Source of the DNA: Candidatus Accumulibacter similis
Lineage (GTDB): Bacteria > Pseudomonadota > Gammaproteobacteria > Burkholderiales > Rhodocyclaceae
Length of the DNA: 64,000 nucleotides
Direction of reading: 5' to 3'
Assembly: GCA_013347225.1 (NCBI GenBank)
Contig: CP054595.1
Span: 3,530,415-3,594,414, forward strand
Both the position numbers and the translations under genes were made by a program. Of the stretch, positions 8,308-15,992 are shown in pieces. The notes beneath the pieces were generated by a model. The model saw only the letters and a program-made list of their open reading frames with translations. It was not told the DNA's origin and searched no databases. Each line of letters begins with the position of its first letter. Position 1 is the first letter of the stretch.

Positions 8308-9423
8308 TCAGCGGATGGTCAGCACCTCACCGCAGGTCAACGAGCCCGGTGTCATGTCCCAGGCGCGGATGACCGGCACGAACCTGTCGGTCAGGATGCG
8401 CGTTTCGGCCACGGTGCCGTCGTCGCGCTCGGTGTACTCGGTGTGCAAGGTCTTCTCCTTGTGCGTGTCGCCCTTGACGACGAGCACACGGCCCGTCTTG
8501 GACTTCACCACGCCGGAGATCGCACCCGCGGCGAGCGCCAAGGCGAGATGCCAATGCGACAACCCTCGCGCCGGAGGCCGCAGCGACTGCTGCGCGGCAC
8601 CCAGGTGCGTGTCGAGCGTCGGCCAGAGTCCTTGCAGCCGGCCGACTTCCTCGGCGAACTGCTCGGGCTCCATCGTCACGCGGTAGAAGTGCTCCGGCTC
8701 GGCGGTGGCGGGCACCGTGTACGGCAGGAACGGCCATTCGACTGGCAGTTCCTCCGCTTCGGCGTCGCCAAGACCTATCTGCAGCAGCAGCGCGCGCGTG
8801 GCTTTGACCGCATCCGATGCCTGGTCGCGCTGGCGAACCCGGCGACCGAAGATCACGACCTGCCGGAACTGCGTGTCCACCGCGCGGTAGATGCGCAGTT
8901 CGGCGAAGTGCCGGGTCAGCCATCCGACCAGCTCGGCATCGAGCACGTAGTGCGGCACGATGTAGATCAGCACGCCGCCGTATTGCAGCAACGGCAGCGC
9001 ACGCTGATAGAACAGCTTTTCCAGCCGGGCGCGGCCCTGGCCCTGGTAGCCGACGTTGCCGTTGGCATCCTTGGACAAGTCGCCATACGGCGGGTTGAGC
9101 CACAGCAGGCCGAAGCTCTGCCGGCTGATCAGCGTGTCCATCAGGTCGCCGTGGATGCAGCGATCGACCAGTTGCCGGGCATGGCGTGCACGCTCGGCGT
9201 CGTACTCGACGGCGAAGGCCTGGACTTGCTCACGCCCGAGGGCGTGTGCGGCTTCGGCGATCGCCACGCCTTCGCCGGCGCAGGGATCGAGGATGCACAT
9301 CGGCCCGTTCGATGATTCGGCGGGCGCCAGTGCGGCGAGTGCTCTTTCGAGCGTGGGTTCATCCGTGGGGAAGTACCCGTTCTTGACGAAGTTGCGGGCG
9401 AGCCGCGGGAACATGAGGGCCAT
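8308..9423 (-). CDS. DUF6094-type methyltransferase-like ICE protein
   Basis: A 371-residue protein with a Rossmann SAM-binding signature: CILDPCAGEGVAIAEAA near residue 42 and the N6-adenine/cytosine-type motif IV LLWLNPPYGD near residue 108. These make it a DNA or RNA methyltransferase-like enzyme of the DUF6094 type, common in ICE accessory operons. The C-terminal part is specific to the family. It may modify element DNA against host restriction (inference). The start at 9423 was chosen over a longer frame because a GGAG box and leader hairpin precede it. Confidence 0.8.
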   Translation of the reverse strand: MALMFPRLARNFVKNGYFPTDEPTLERALAALAPAESSNGPMCILDPCAGEGVAIAEAAHALGREQVQAFAVEYDAERARHARQLVDRCIHGDLMDTLISRQSFGLLWLNPPYGDLSKDANGNVGYQGQGRARLEKLFYQRALPLLQYGGVLIYIVPHYVLDAELVGWLTRHFAELRIYRAVDTQFRQVVIFGRRVRQRDQASDAVKATRALLLQIGLGDAEAEELPVEWPFLPYTVPATAEPEHFYRVTMEPEQFAEEVGRLQGLWPTLDTHLGAAQQSLRPPARGLSHWHLALALAAGAISGVVKSKTGRVLVVKGDTHKEKTLHTEYTERDDGTVAETRILTDRFVPVIRAWDMTPGSLTCGEVLTIR

Positions 9424-9458
9424 GGGAATCTCCTGGCAGTAGATGAATTGAAGGGGGC

Positions 9459-9481
9459 GGACACGCGGGGCGTGCATGTCC
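9459..9481 (-). promoter_or_regulatory. Leader hairpin before the DUF6094 gene
   Basis: GGACA/TGTCC and CACGC/GCGTG arms form a continuous hairpin interrupted by a 2-nt bulge, upstream of the start at 9423. Confidence 0.55.
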
Positions 9482-9493
9482 GGTGAGAGAACC

Positions 9494-10150
9494 TCAAGCC
9501 ACCGCTTCGAGCGGTCGTGCCGAGAGGATGCGGCTGGCGGGCGTGTCGGCGACGAGCGCCCCGCTGCGGATCAGGCCGCCCAGCACCTGGGTCAGCACGG
9601 GCACGTCGATGGCGAGCCGATGGCCTTCCAGAGGCCCGAGGGCAAGCGGCAGGCGCGTCAGCATCGACTTCGCCTGCAGCAGGTCCAGCACGACATCGCG
9701 CCAGGGATCGAGAAGCGGCAGCGGGCAGGTATCCCGCACCAGCTTCCACAGCCGTTCGAGCCGGTGAGAGGAATCGCGAGGCAGGAGCGCCAGCGCGCTG
9801 GCGTTGGCCTTGTCGGGCTTGACGCAGCGCCGATCGAACAGCCAGATGTTGGTCAGCGAGCCGAACAGCGTGCGCCGATAGGCGCGCGCGCTGCGCTTTT
9901 CCAGGTTCTCGGCGTTGCCGACGAAGACCGGGATGCTCGCGCCCTGCTCGGTGATGACGTGGAACTGATCCAGTCCCTGTTCGTCCCGGCCCAGGGTGAT
10001 GCGGGCCAGAAATTCCTGGACGGCGGTGTCGCGCGCCCAGACAGAGATGAAGACCAGGTTGCCGTTCTCGTCACCGACGCAGCCATCGGCCATCAGGTCG
10101 GGGCATTCGTCGATGCGATAGAGCGTCTTGGAGGAAGAAGGTGCAGGCAT
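9494..10150 (-). CDS. Conserved ICE protein, unknown function
   Basis: A 218-residue protein beginning MPAPSSSKTLYRIDECPDLMADG. No transmembrane segment or recognised catalytic motif is visible. The N-terminal half is beta-rich (GNLVFISVWARDTAVQEFLARITLG), and the C-terminal half is helical and Leu-rich. It is the first gene of the leader-A operon, directly downstream of RNA motif A and a hairpin. Homologues are expected in sister ICEs, but I cannot name a family. Confidence 0.75.
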   Translation of the reverse strand: MPAPSSSKTLYRIDECPDLMADGCVGDENGNLVFISVWARDTAVQEFLARITLGRDEQGLDQFHVITEQGASIPVFVGNAENLEKRSARAYRRTLFGSLTNIWLFDRRCVKPDKANASALALLPRDSSHRLERLWKLVRDTCPLPLLDPWRDVVLDLLQAKSMLTRLPLALGPLEGHRLAIDVPVLTQVLGGLIRSGALVADTPASRILSARPLEAVA

Positions 10151-10191
10151 GGTGATGCCCTCGAAGTGAGCGGAGACAGCACCGCCCGCGA

Positions 10192-10206
10192 GGGCAGTCA
10201 CTGCCC
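10192..10206 (-). promoter_or_regulatory. Leader hairpin before the 218-aa gene
   Basis: GGGCAGT / ACTGCCC with a 1-nt centre, perfect 7-bp arms, lying between RNA motif A and the start codon at 10150. Confidence 0.5.
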
Positions 10207-10261
10207 CAGGGGGATGGAAGAAAACGCGGTGAGCGTCGTGGCGAAGAATCAGACCGTGCGT

Positions 10262-10332
10262 CGCAACGCACCGTAGCCTTGAAGGTCTGGGCTACCTGGG
10301 CATGTTGTCGGCAGCGCCGACGGACATGGGCC
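10262..10332 (-). ncRNA. Two-hairpin ICE leader RNA motif, copy A
   Basis: First copy of a repeated leader element. Stem 1 pairs 10273-10278 with 10290-10295 (GTAGCC/GGCTAC) and stem 2 pairs 10307-10312 with 10316-10321 (GTCGGC/GCCGAC). They are separated by the conserved GGGCATG linker and flanked by conserved GGACATGGGCC. It lies between the terminator at 10441-10475 and the operon 10150-5507, so it is in that operon's 5' leader. Stem sequences differ from copies B-D with pairing preserved. Confidence 0.75.
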
Positions 10333-10440
10333 ATAGCCTGCGCCAAATTGCGCAGACAGCAGGAGCGGAAAACCGACCCGGCGCGCAACCCTGTTTGCCT
10401 TGGCGCATCGCCTGCAATGGCGGAAGGCGGAAGGACCGCC

Positions 10441-10475
10441 ACAAAAGAAAGCCGCCTCGGGAACACCGAGGCGGC
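10441..10475 (-). terminator. Intrinsic terminator of leader-B operon
   Basis: A perfect GCCGCCTCGG / CCGAGGCGGC stem with 5-nt loop followed on the minus strand by TTTCTTTTGT. A second weaker hairpin with a T-run lies at 10617-10655, nearer the DUF932 stop. Apart from these, RNA motif A and one leader hairpin, nothing else is seen in the gene-free stretch 10151-10660. Confidence 0.88.
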
Positions 10476-10660
10476 AAAGACGACTGCTTGGCTCAGTGAG
10501 GAAAAGCCAGGGAGGTATGCAGTCGGACCTCAATTTTCGCGGCGGCAGCGAATTGCCGCACTAGGGGTGCACCGAACCAAATTGAACGTGGTGCGCTGGC
10601 AGCACAGCGCCAGCAAGAGAAAAGCGGACCATGCCGCGATGGGCACGATCCGCTTGTGGG

Positions 10661-11488
10661 TCAGGCTTTGAGCTGACGCAGGCCATCCGCGAGCAGCCAC
10701 AGCGCCCGGTTGAGCCGGACGTTCTGGTCGATGCCCTGGACGGGTCGCGTGCGTTGCTGCCGCCCGCTGGCGGCACGGCCGGTCAGGCCGCCCTTGACCA
10801 GGTTCTCCTGGACCCGGTTGAAGACCGACCACAGATCGGCGCGGTTGTCGTCGTGACGACGGGGCCGCAGGATCTGGGTCTCCGTGATGGGCAGGGCCTT
10901 GCCCGAATCGTCGTACTTCAAGGTCAGCGCCGATCTGGCGAAGACCTCGGCCTCGCCGTCGTCCAGCGTGATGACCCGCATGGCGTCGCGCGAATCCTGC
11001 ACGCGCTCGAAGCCGTGCAGCACCTCGTAGGCGCCTTCGATCACGTGATCGGTGACGCTGCCCTTGTGGGGCACGCGCACGTCGGCAAAGGTGTCGCCGC
11101 AGACCAGGCCGTTGTGGCAGGCGAATCTGAACATGCCCGCGAGCATCTGGTAGCTGCTGCTGCCGTCGTGCGAGTTGAGCAGGATGATCTCGTTCGCCTC
11201 GGCGCCGTTGATCTGGCTGGCGTGGCGAAGGCGCAGCATGTGCTTGGTGTAGTCGCGGCGATCCTCGTGTCGCACGCGAGTCTGGCACACCATGAACGGC
11301 TGGAAGCCTTCCTTGCGCAGTTCGGTCAGCACAGCCGCCGTGGGGATGTAGCTGTACCGTTCGGAGCGGCTTTCGTGCGGGGTGTCCGCGAAGATGGACG
11401 GGGCCACGGTGCGAATCTGATCGTCCGACAGCGGATGGTCGGCGCGCAGCACCGGGGAACGAGAGGCAAAGCGGGATGCGAGTTGCAT
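10661..11488 (-). CDS. DUF932 / phage-plasmid-like protein (TIGR03299 type)
   Basis: A 275-residue protein of the DUF932 family. Diagnostic segments are ERYSYIPTAAVLTELRKEGFQPFMVCQ, INGAEANEIILLNSHDGSSSYQMLAGMFRFACHN (broken here for length) and GLVCGDTFADVRVPHKG. Such proteins are frequent on plasmids, phages and ICEs and are thought to act in DNA metabolism or anti-defence, without a settled mechanism. The start at 11488 follows an AAGGAG box. It is the last gene of the leader-B operon. Confidence 0.86.
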   Translation of the reverse strand: MQLASRFASRSPVLRADHPLSDDQIRTVAPSIFADTPHESRSERYSYIPTAAVLTELRKEGFQPFMVCQTRVRHEDRRDYTKHMLRLRHASQINGAEANEIILLNSHDGSSSYQMLAGMFRFACHNGLVCGDTFADVRVPHKGSVTDHVIEGAYEVLHGFERVQDSRDAMRVITLDDGEAEVFARSALTLKYDDSGKALPITETQILRPRRHDDNRADLWSVFNRVQENLVKGGLTGRAASGRQQRTRPVQGIDQNVRLNRALWLLADGLRQLKA

Positions 11489-11511
11489 GACGATCTCCTT
11501 GCGGAATGGAG

Positions 11512-11551
11512 CAATCGGCATCCAGCGGCCGAGGCCGGATGCGCGCGATTG
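11512..11551 (-). promoter_or_regulatory. Leader hairpin before the DUF932 gene
   Basis: CAATCG/CGATTG outer arms (11512-11517 with 11546-11551) and GCATCC/GGATGC inner arms (11518-11523 with 11537-11542) form one long stem about 25 nt before the start. Confidence 0.6.
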
Positions 11552-11625
11552 CGTGGGACGAAGAAAAGCCCTGCTGAACAGGGCCTGGTGAAAGGAATGA
11601 AGAAGCGGGCCGTGGAAGGGCCGGC

Positions 11626-11892
11626 CTATGGGGGCGGAACCGGCTCCCAGCCGCGGCTGTGCGGGTCGAAGCACAGCGCCTCGTGACCTTTGAGGATCGG
11701 CGTGAAGCCTTCGAGGAAGACGTGGCGCAGGTACAGCGCGCGGTAGGTCAGTGCCTGCCACGCCTGATCTTCGCCCAGGCCGTTGGCGATGAAGTGCTCG
11801 TGCAGCTCGTCGTCGGAAGCCTCGTTGTTGGCCAACTGGTCTTCGACGAAGCGAAGCAGCTCGGGCGGCAAGGACGACAGGATGGTGTCCAT
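11626..11892 (-). CDS. Small acidic ICE protein, unknown function
   Basis: An 88-residue protein (MDTILSSLPPELLRFVEDQLANNEASDDELHEHF) that is acidic and helical in its first half and ends WEPVPPP. It starts 7 nt after the stop of the upstream gene with a GTGAGG box, so it is translationally linked, and it is one of the two genes in this block without its own hairpin. No family recognised. Confidence 0.7.
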   Translation of the reverse strand: MDTILSSLPPELLRFVEDQLANNEASDDELHEHFIANGLGEDQAWQALTYRALYLRHVFLEGFTPILKGHEALCFDPHSRGWEPVPPP

Positions 11893-11899
11893 GTGCGCC

Positions 11900-12292
11900 T
11901 CACTCGGTGGCTGCATCGCCGCCCGCGCTGGTCGGTCGCTGCTGGTGGAAGGCATGCACCAGTGCGCGCCAGGTGGCGCACCGCTGCGGCGCCATGTCGA
12001 GATAGCGCAGCGGGCACGAGTAGTAGTACGGGTGCTCGGCCTCGACCAGGGACTTGTAGCCCCACTCGCGGCCTTCGCTTTCCAGCAGATGGCAGCCGAT
12101 CAAGGTGGCCGACTCTCCGGGTGCGAGACCCAGGACGCCGGCCTGCTTGGCGGTGACACGCACCACCGTCCACAGCACGTTGCCGACCAGCGTGTGGTCG
12201 ATGACCTCATTGCGCGACCGCTCGGTTTCCTCTGTTGCGGTCAGCTCGCGGATCAACTGATCGCGCGTCAAACGAACGAATGTCCAGCCCAT
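11900..12292 (-). CDS. Conserved ICE protein, unknown function
   Basis: A 130-residue soluble protein (MGWTFVRLTRDQLIRELTATEE...). Its central part (WTVVRVTAKQAGVLGLAPGESATLIGCHLL, quoted in part) is beta-rich, and the C-terminus carries ATWRALVHAF. No catalytic signature is evident. It is the third gene of the leader-B operon with its own 10-bp leader hairpin. Homologues are expected in related ICEs; no function can be assigned. Confidence 0.72.
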   Translation of the reverse strand: MGWTFVRLTRDQLIRELTATEETERSRNEVIDHTLVGNVLWTVVRVTAKQAGVLGLAPGESATLIGCHLLESEGREWGYKSLVEAEHPYYYSCPLRYLDMAPQRCATWRALVHAFHQQRPTSAGGDAATE

Positions 12293-12325
12293 GGAATGAC
12301 TCCTGTGAGAAAGGGCCGGAGTCCT

Positions 12326-12351
12326 CCCGCCGGGGAAGGAACCCCGGCGGG
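12326..12351 (-). promoter_or_regulatory. Leader hairpin before the 130-aa gene
   Basis: A perfect 10-bp stem CCCGCCGGGG / CCCCGGCGGG (12326-12335 with 12342-12351), 33 nt before the start at 12292. Confidence 0.62.
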
Positions 12352-12391
12352 TGGTGAAAGCCGCAGAACGCGGCGAGGTACGGCGGTCGGA

Positions 12392-13021
12392 TCAGACCCT
12401 GGCGAGATGCCAGTCCTGGGACAGCGGAGCGAACTCGTAGCCCAGGTCGCCGAGGCGGTCGCGCTGCTGACGCAGCACGCGCCGATCCACGGTGGCATCG
12501 AGCTTGACGACATCGCCCAGCGGCCAGAGCGCACCGAACAGCACCGCGTCGCCGTCGTCTTCGGCATGGGCCGAAGCTTCGGCAGACGCAGCAGCCGGTT
12601 CGCTGCCGAACGGCGTGGTATCGACCAGCGGGTCGCGCGAACTGCGTGCCTTCTTCCGGCCGGCCGCCTTGGGGGCGGTCGTCGGCGTCGGCGTGGCGGT
12701 CTGCGCTTCCTCGTCGATTGGATCGACTTCCTGCGGACTCAGCCGGCGGGCGTCGTCGCGGCTCAGGGCATCGATGTTGGACAAGGTCATCCCGCCCAAG
12801 AGGGCGCGGATCTCGATGACCATGCGGCCGTTGGCGGTGTACGTGGACGGGCGAATCTCCGCGATGGCGAAATCGCCCTCGTACTTGCCTTCGGCGTACT
12901 GGTCGAGTTCGGCGTTCTTCACGACGAACTCGCCGATGGAGGTCGCGAGGCGGCCGACGTTGAAGTCGCCGTTGCGGCCGTGGATGGTCTTGATGGCCAG
13001 TTGGCCGGGAATGTTGATCAT
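12392..13021 (-). CDS. DUF3275 family ICE protein
   Basis: A 209-residue protein. The N-terminus (MINIPGQLAIKTIHGRNGDFNVGRL, in part) and IGEFVVKNAELDQYAEGKYEG are diagnostic of DUF3275, a family almost restricted to ICEs and genomic islands. A low-complexity Thr/Pro/Ala linker (about 105-150) precedes a conserved C-terminus (DATVDRRVLRQQRDRLGDLGYEF). The fold suggests nucleic-acid or protein binding, but the role is unknown. Confidence 0.84.
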   Translation of the reverse strand: MINIPGQLAIKTIHGRNGDFNVGRLATSIGEFVVKNAELDQYAEGKYEGDFAIAEIRPSTYTANGRMVIEIRALLGGMTLSNIDALSRDDARRLSPQEVDPIDEEAQTATPTPTTAPKAAGRKKARSSRDPLVDTTPFGSEPAAASAEASAHAEDDGDAVLFGALWPLGDVVKLDATVDRRVLRQQRDRLGDLGYEFAPLSQDWHLARV

Positions 13022-13059
13022 GAAGAACTCCTGCGGACGAAGCTGCGATCACGCACACG

Positions 13060-13086
13060 GCCGTCATGGCGACGGCGCGCATGCGC
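13060..13086 (-). promoter_or_regulatory. Leader hairpin before the DUF3275 gene
   Basis: GCCGTC/GACGGC (13060-13065 with 13071-13076) followed by the palindrome GCGCATGCGC (13077-13086), upstream of the start at 13021. Confidence 0.45.
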
Positions 13087-13133
13087 ACGCGAGTGGGAAG
13101 AAGACAAGGCCCCAGGGAGCGGGGCCTTGCGGA

Positions 13134-13688
13134 TCAGAACGACTCGGCAACTTCCAATGCGGGGGCATCGGCAGTGGCTTCATCGGCAGCTTCGGCGGCG
13201 TGCCTGGCAGGCTCGGACGCAGCGGCTTGCGGCTCGGCGGAAGTCGCGGGGACATCCGTGTTGCGCGTGTCGCGGTCGTCGGCGTCGGTCGGCTTGGGCT
13301 CGGCCTTGTAGACGAGCTTGCCGTCGACCTTGATCCAACTGACGAACAGCAGGCGGGCCTTGAGGCTCACCCCCTGCTCGCCGGCACGCTTGCCCTTGGA
13401 GTAGGTGAAGGTGTCGGTCCACAGGTCGCCCAGGCGGAAGCCGATCATCACTTTCTTTTCGGCATCGACCGCTTGGATGCAGCGGCGCACCAGGTGTTGC
13501 GCTTCGGAGCCCGAGACGCGCGTGTCGAAACGCACGTAGGCAACGTCATCGCTGGGGCCGTTGAGCGCCGCGATGTCGCAGGCCAGGAACGCATCGCCTT
13601 TCTTGGGCTTCACTTCGCGGATGCGATTGAGATACCCGAGTCCGGTGATGTGCAGGTCGAAGTAGGACTTGTCGGTGGAAGTGGTCAT
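13134..13688 (-). CDS. DUF3577 / STY4534-family ICE protein
   Basis: A 184-residue protein with the DUF3577 core: YFDLHITGLGYLNRIREVKP, KKGDAFLACDIAALNG and KARLLFVSWIKVDGKLVYKAEP. STY4534-like proteins are described as ICE replication-associated. The all-beta core resembles SSB-like OB folds (inference), which fits binding of transferred single strands. The C-terminal 50 residues are acidic and Ala-rich, again SSB-like. It is the first gene downstream of RNA motif B. Confidence 0.84.
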   Translation of the reverse strand: MTTSTDKSYFDLHITGLGYLNRIREVKPKKGDAFLACDIAALNGPSDDVAYVRFDTRVSGSEAQHLVRRCIQAVDAEKKVMIGFRLGDLWTDTFTYSKGKRAGEQGVSLKARLLFVSWIKVDGKLVYKAEPKPTDADDRDTRNTDVPATSAEPQAAASEPARHAAEAADEATADAPALEVAESF

Positions 13689-13727
13689 GGTGAATCTCCT
13701 GAGAACAAAGAGGCGGAGACACACCCG

Positions 13728-13764
13728 ACCCAAGGCGGGGAAGGTGTGGAACCCCCGCATGGGT
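13728..13764 (-). promoter_or_regulatory. Leader hairpin before the DUF3577 gene
   Basis: ACCCA-GCGGGG (13728-13740, 2-nt bulge) pairs with CCCCGC-TGGGT (13753-13764, 1-nt bulge), between RNA motif B and the start at 13688. Confidence 0.55.
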
Positions 13765-13854
13765 TGAAGGAACAGCTTGGGTGGCATCACCATCGGGAGA
13801 ACCGATGGCCGTTCGCGCAGGGATGCCGGAGCGAACTGGTTGATCAACGCGGTC

Positions 13855-13927
13855 GGAACCGCGTCGCAGTCTTGAAGATCGAGACTGCCCGGGCATGCTG
13901 CTGACCGAAGTCAGCGGAACATGGGCC
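13855..13927 (-). ncRNA. Two-hairpin ICE leader RNA motif, copy B
   Basis: Stem 1 pairs 13866-13872 with 13882-13888 (GCAGTCT/AGACTGC). Stem 2 pairs 13900-13905 with 13910-13915 (GCTGAC/GTCAGC). Read on the minus strand, stem 2 is capped by a UUCG loop closed by C-G, a classical stable RNA tetraloop. The linker again contains GGGCATG and the outer flank ACATGGGCC. It heads the operon DUF3577-DUF3275-130 aa-88 aa-DUF932. Confidence 0.78.
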
Positions 13928-14012
13928 AAGCGTGGCGCTACGCCGGCACGCGCGCGAGCGGCAATCGGCACCGGCGGCTGTCCGCATTGGCAGCAAGCGC
14001 CAGGCCTCGCCG

Positions 14013-14340
14013 CTACGGCGCCTCCCACACCAGCTTGGGCACGCGCAGCGCCTCGGGGGTGTCCTGGCGCGGCCGGCGCGCTCGGTTCCAGTTGCCACCG
14101 TCCGACCAGGCGCCAGCCGGCCACCCGCAGGCTGGCGCCGCCCGCGGCCGGCAGCGTGTAGGTGATGAGGCGCGTGTAGCCCAACGCGCGTGCCGCGCGG
14201 CAGGCGGCCCGCGTAGAGCTTGCTGCAGGCGTTGGCCGTGCCATCGGTGCACAGCCGGGTAACTTCGAGCGTCCAGCCGTCATCGAGGTTCCGCGCCACC
14301 GGGCAGCCCACGATCACCACGCCGATGATGCGCCGGCTTG
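14013..14340 (-). pseudogene. XF1762-family protein remnant
   Basis: Three reading frames together give a recognisable XF1762-like (acetyltransferase-fold) protein: GVVIVGCPVARNLDDGWTLE and VTRLCTDGTANACSKLYA in one frame, AARALGYTRLITYTLPA and GGASLRVAGWRLVG in a second, and RQDTPEALRVPKLVWEAP in a third. Roughly the first 45 residues of the family are missing. It lies between the terminator at 14413-14443 and RNA motif B, with no leader of its own, so it is a decayed remnant. Confidence 0.72.
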
Positions 14341-14412
14341 GTACCGTGCCGGCGTGAGCGGCCCGAGTCGGGCTGGAGACGAGCGCGTGAGATGCGGCCC
14401 TGAGCCGCGCCA

Positions 14413-14443
14413 CCAAATAAAGAGAAGCCCCTGTGAGGGGGCT
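14413..14443 (-). terminator. Intrinsic terminator of leader-C operon
   Basis: AGCCCC / GGGGCT (14426-14431 with 14438-14443) followed on the minus strand by TCTCTTTATTT, 15 nt after the DUF3085 stop. Confidence 0.82.
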
Positions 14444-14457
14444 GGGAAGCAGGACGA

Positions 14458-14824
14458 TCAGTGACCGGCCGGCGCAGCGGGCATGGGCTGCATCGACAGA
14501 TGCGTGGCCGTGGCCGACACTTCGAGGTCGTCCTCGCTGTGCAGGATGTGGGCGAACACCCGTTCCTGCAAGGTCGAAGAACTCGCCGAAGTCGTCGCCG
14601 CCGAACTCGGCGCGCGCCAGTTCCCACCAGTCGTCGAACGCATCGACGTCGGGGTTGCAGCCCACGGCGTAGGCCATGGTCTTGCGCCGCCCATCGGGCC
14701 GGCTCTCGCCACGCTCGGCCATGAAATACACGCCCTGGTCCTTGACCAGGATGACGCGGCACTGGTTGGCCGCTGCCTCGGCGAGCACGGGCCGAAGCTG
14801 GGTGCCTTTGAATCGAACAGTCAT
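14458..14824 (-). pseudogene. DUF3085 protein gene with a frameshift
   Basis: The N-terminal 80 codons (MTVRFKGTQLRPVLAEAAAN ... NPDVDAFDDWWELARAEFG) match DUF3085. After FGEFFD the original frame runs into a long unrelated tail. The next frame continues with the expected family C-terminus (QERVFAHILHSEDDLEVSAT, ending AAPAGH and a stop at 14458). One extra T near 14573 explains this. It could be real inactivation or a sequencing error. The ATG at 14824 has GGAG before it. Confidence 0.75.
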
Positions 14825-14855
14825 GGAAGTGATCTCCAACGGAGGTAAGGAAGAA

Positions 14856-14882
14856 GGCTTCCCGCCGCGAGGACGGGAAGCC
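14856..14882 (-). promoter_or_regulatory. Leader hairpin before the DUF3085 gene
   Basis: Perfect 9-bp arms GGCTTCCCG / CGGGAAGCC (14856-14864 with 14874-14882), 31 nt before the start. Confidence 0.6.
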
Positions 14883-14900
14883 GCTTGGGGACGCAGGGGC

Positions 14901-15698
14901 TCAGTGCTGGACGGGCTTGCGACCGGACAGGCGCTGCACGCGGATGAGGCGCCAGCTCCCGTCGTCGATCAGCCGCTCCAGCACCTGGCCCAAGGTGTCG
15001 AAGAACACTTCATCGACCCGCTCCACCAACTCGCCGTCGTGGTGAAGTTCCACCGCGTAGGTGTCTAAGCCGCGTTCGTAGAGCACGGTGACGCGCCCCT
15101 GGAACTTCGCCGAGGCGACGGTGAAGCCGATGGCCGGCGGCGTGGCGATGATGTTGCTGGGGCTCGGATCGACCACCGTGAAGTCCCGCGCGCCGGCATC
15201 CACCAGCAGGTGCGTGATGCGCCGGAAACCATCGGGCGCGGGCAACTGCTCCAGTTGGTGGACCAGCTCCTGCAACTCGGGGCACTGCGGCTCGGCGATC
15301 GGCAGCTTGGCCGGCGCCGAACCCAGGATCAGTCGCTTCACCGTGTAGGGCTGGCCGTCGGCGGTGAACTCGGTGCTCTCCTCGGGCGTGTCCGCGCGCA
15401 GGCCGTCGAAGCGGCGTCGCGCATATGGTTCGACCTGCACCTTGGCGCCTTCATCGGGCACGTTGGTGACGAGCGCCTTGTCGAGCACCGCGAACTCGGC
15501 CCACCCCGTCTTGACGACGATGGCCTCGTCGGTGGTGGCGATGACCTTGCCCTCGAAGGGCTTGGGATCGATGTGGAAGCCCAGCGTCGAAACCTTGGGC
15601 TGACCATCGAAGATGTTGAACTTGAAGCTGCGGACGTTGGAGGGCACGTGGCCGCGAACCAGCGTCGGCATCTGTGCGCGGATGGCTTGGGTATCCAT
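14901..15698 (-). CDS. Conserved ICE protein, unknown function
   Basis: A 265-residue protein starting MDTQAIRAQMPTLVRGHVPS, preceded by AAGGAG. The first half is beta-rich with repeated VKTGWAEFAVLDKALV-type strands, and a Thr/Asp-rich segment leads to a helical region (CPELQELVHQLEQLPAPDGF). No enzyme motif is visible. It is the first gene behind RNA motif C and is followed by the DUF3085 gene. Confidence 0.74.
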   Translation of the reverse strand: MDTQAIRAQMPTLVRGHVPSNVRSFKFNIFDGQPKVSTLGFHIDPKPFEGKVIATTDEAIVVKTGWAEFAVLDKALVTNVPDEGAKVQVEPYARRRFDGLRADTPEESTEFTADGQPYTVKRLILGSAPAKLPIAEPQCPELQELVHQLEQLPAPDGFRRITHLLVDAGARDFTVVDPSPSNIIATPPAIGFTVASAKFQGRVTVLYERGLDTYAVELHHDGELVERVDEVFFDTLGQVLERLIDDGSWRLIRVQRLSGRKPVQH

Positions 15699-15737
15699 TG
15701 GGAAGCTCCTTGTGGCAATCCAAGAAACTTCCGCCCA

Positions 15738-15757
15738 CAAGGGAGGCATGTCCCTTG
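15738..15757 (-). promoter_or_regulatory. Leader hairpin before the 265-aa gene
   Basis: CAAGGGA / TCCCTTG (15738-15744 with 15751-15757) with loop GGCATG, between RNA motif C and the start at 15698. Confidence 0.55.
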
Positions 15758-15811
15758 GAGGTGAGGTGAATGGACGCGACATGCGCCCGGGAAGGAAAAA
15801 CAACCAGCACG

Positions 15812-15882
15812 GCGAACCGCGCCGCAGCCTCGAAGGTCTCAACTGCCTGGGCATGCTTGCCGGCAACGCCAGCGAACATGCG
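15812..15882 (-). ncRNA. Two-hairpin ICE leader RNA motif, copy C
   Basis: This copy sets the strand. On the plus strand, stem 1 (GCAGCC, 15824-15829, with AACTGC, 15841-15846) would have two C-A mismatches. On the minus strand the same positions become U-G wobbles and the stem is intact. Stem 2 (GCCGGC, 15859-15864, with GCCAGC, 15868-15873) likewise has one wobble only if read as minus-strand RNA. The linker contains GGGCATG. It heads the two-gene operon 15698-14458. Confidence 0.78.
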
Positions 15883-15953
15883 AGCAGCGTGCATCACGCT
15901 CAAGGCCAGCGTCGCGCGGAAATCGGCATTGCGCCGCCACCGGCTTCGTCCGC

Positions 15954-15981
15954 AAATGAAACGAGCCCCGCGCGGGGGCTC
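15954..15981 (-). terminator. Intrinsic terminator of leader-D operon
   Basis: GAGCCCC / GGGGCTC (15963-15969 with 15975-15981) followed on the minus strand by GTTTCATTT, 12 nt after the stop at 15993. Confidence 0.84.
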
Positions 15982-15992
15982 GAAAGGTGGCG

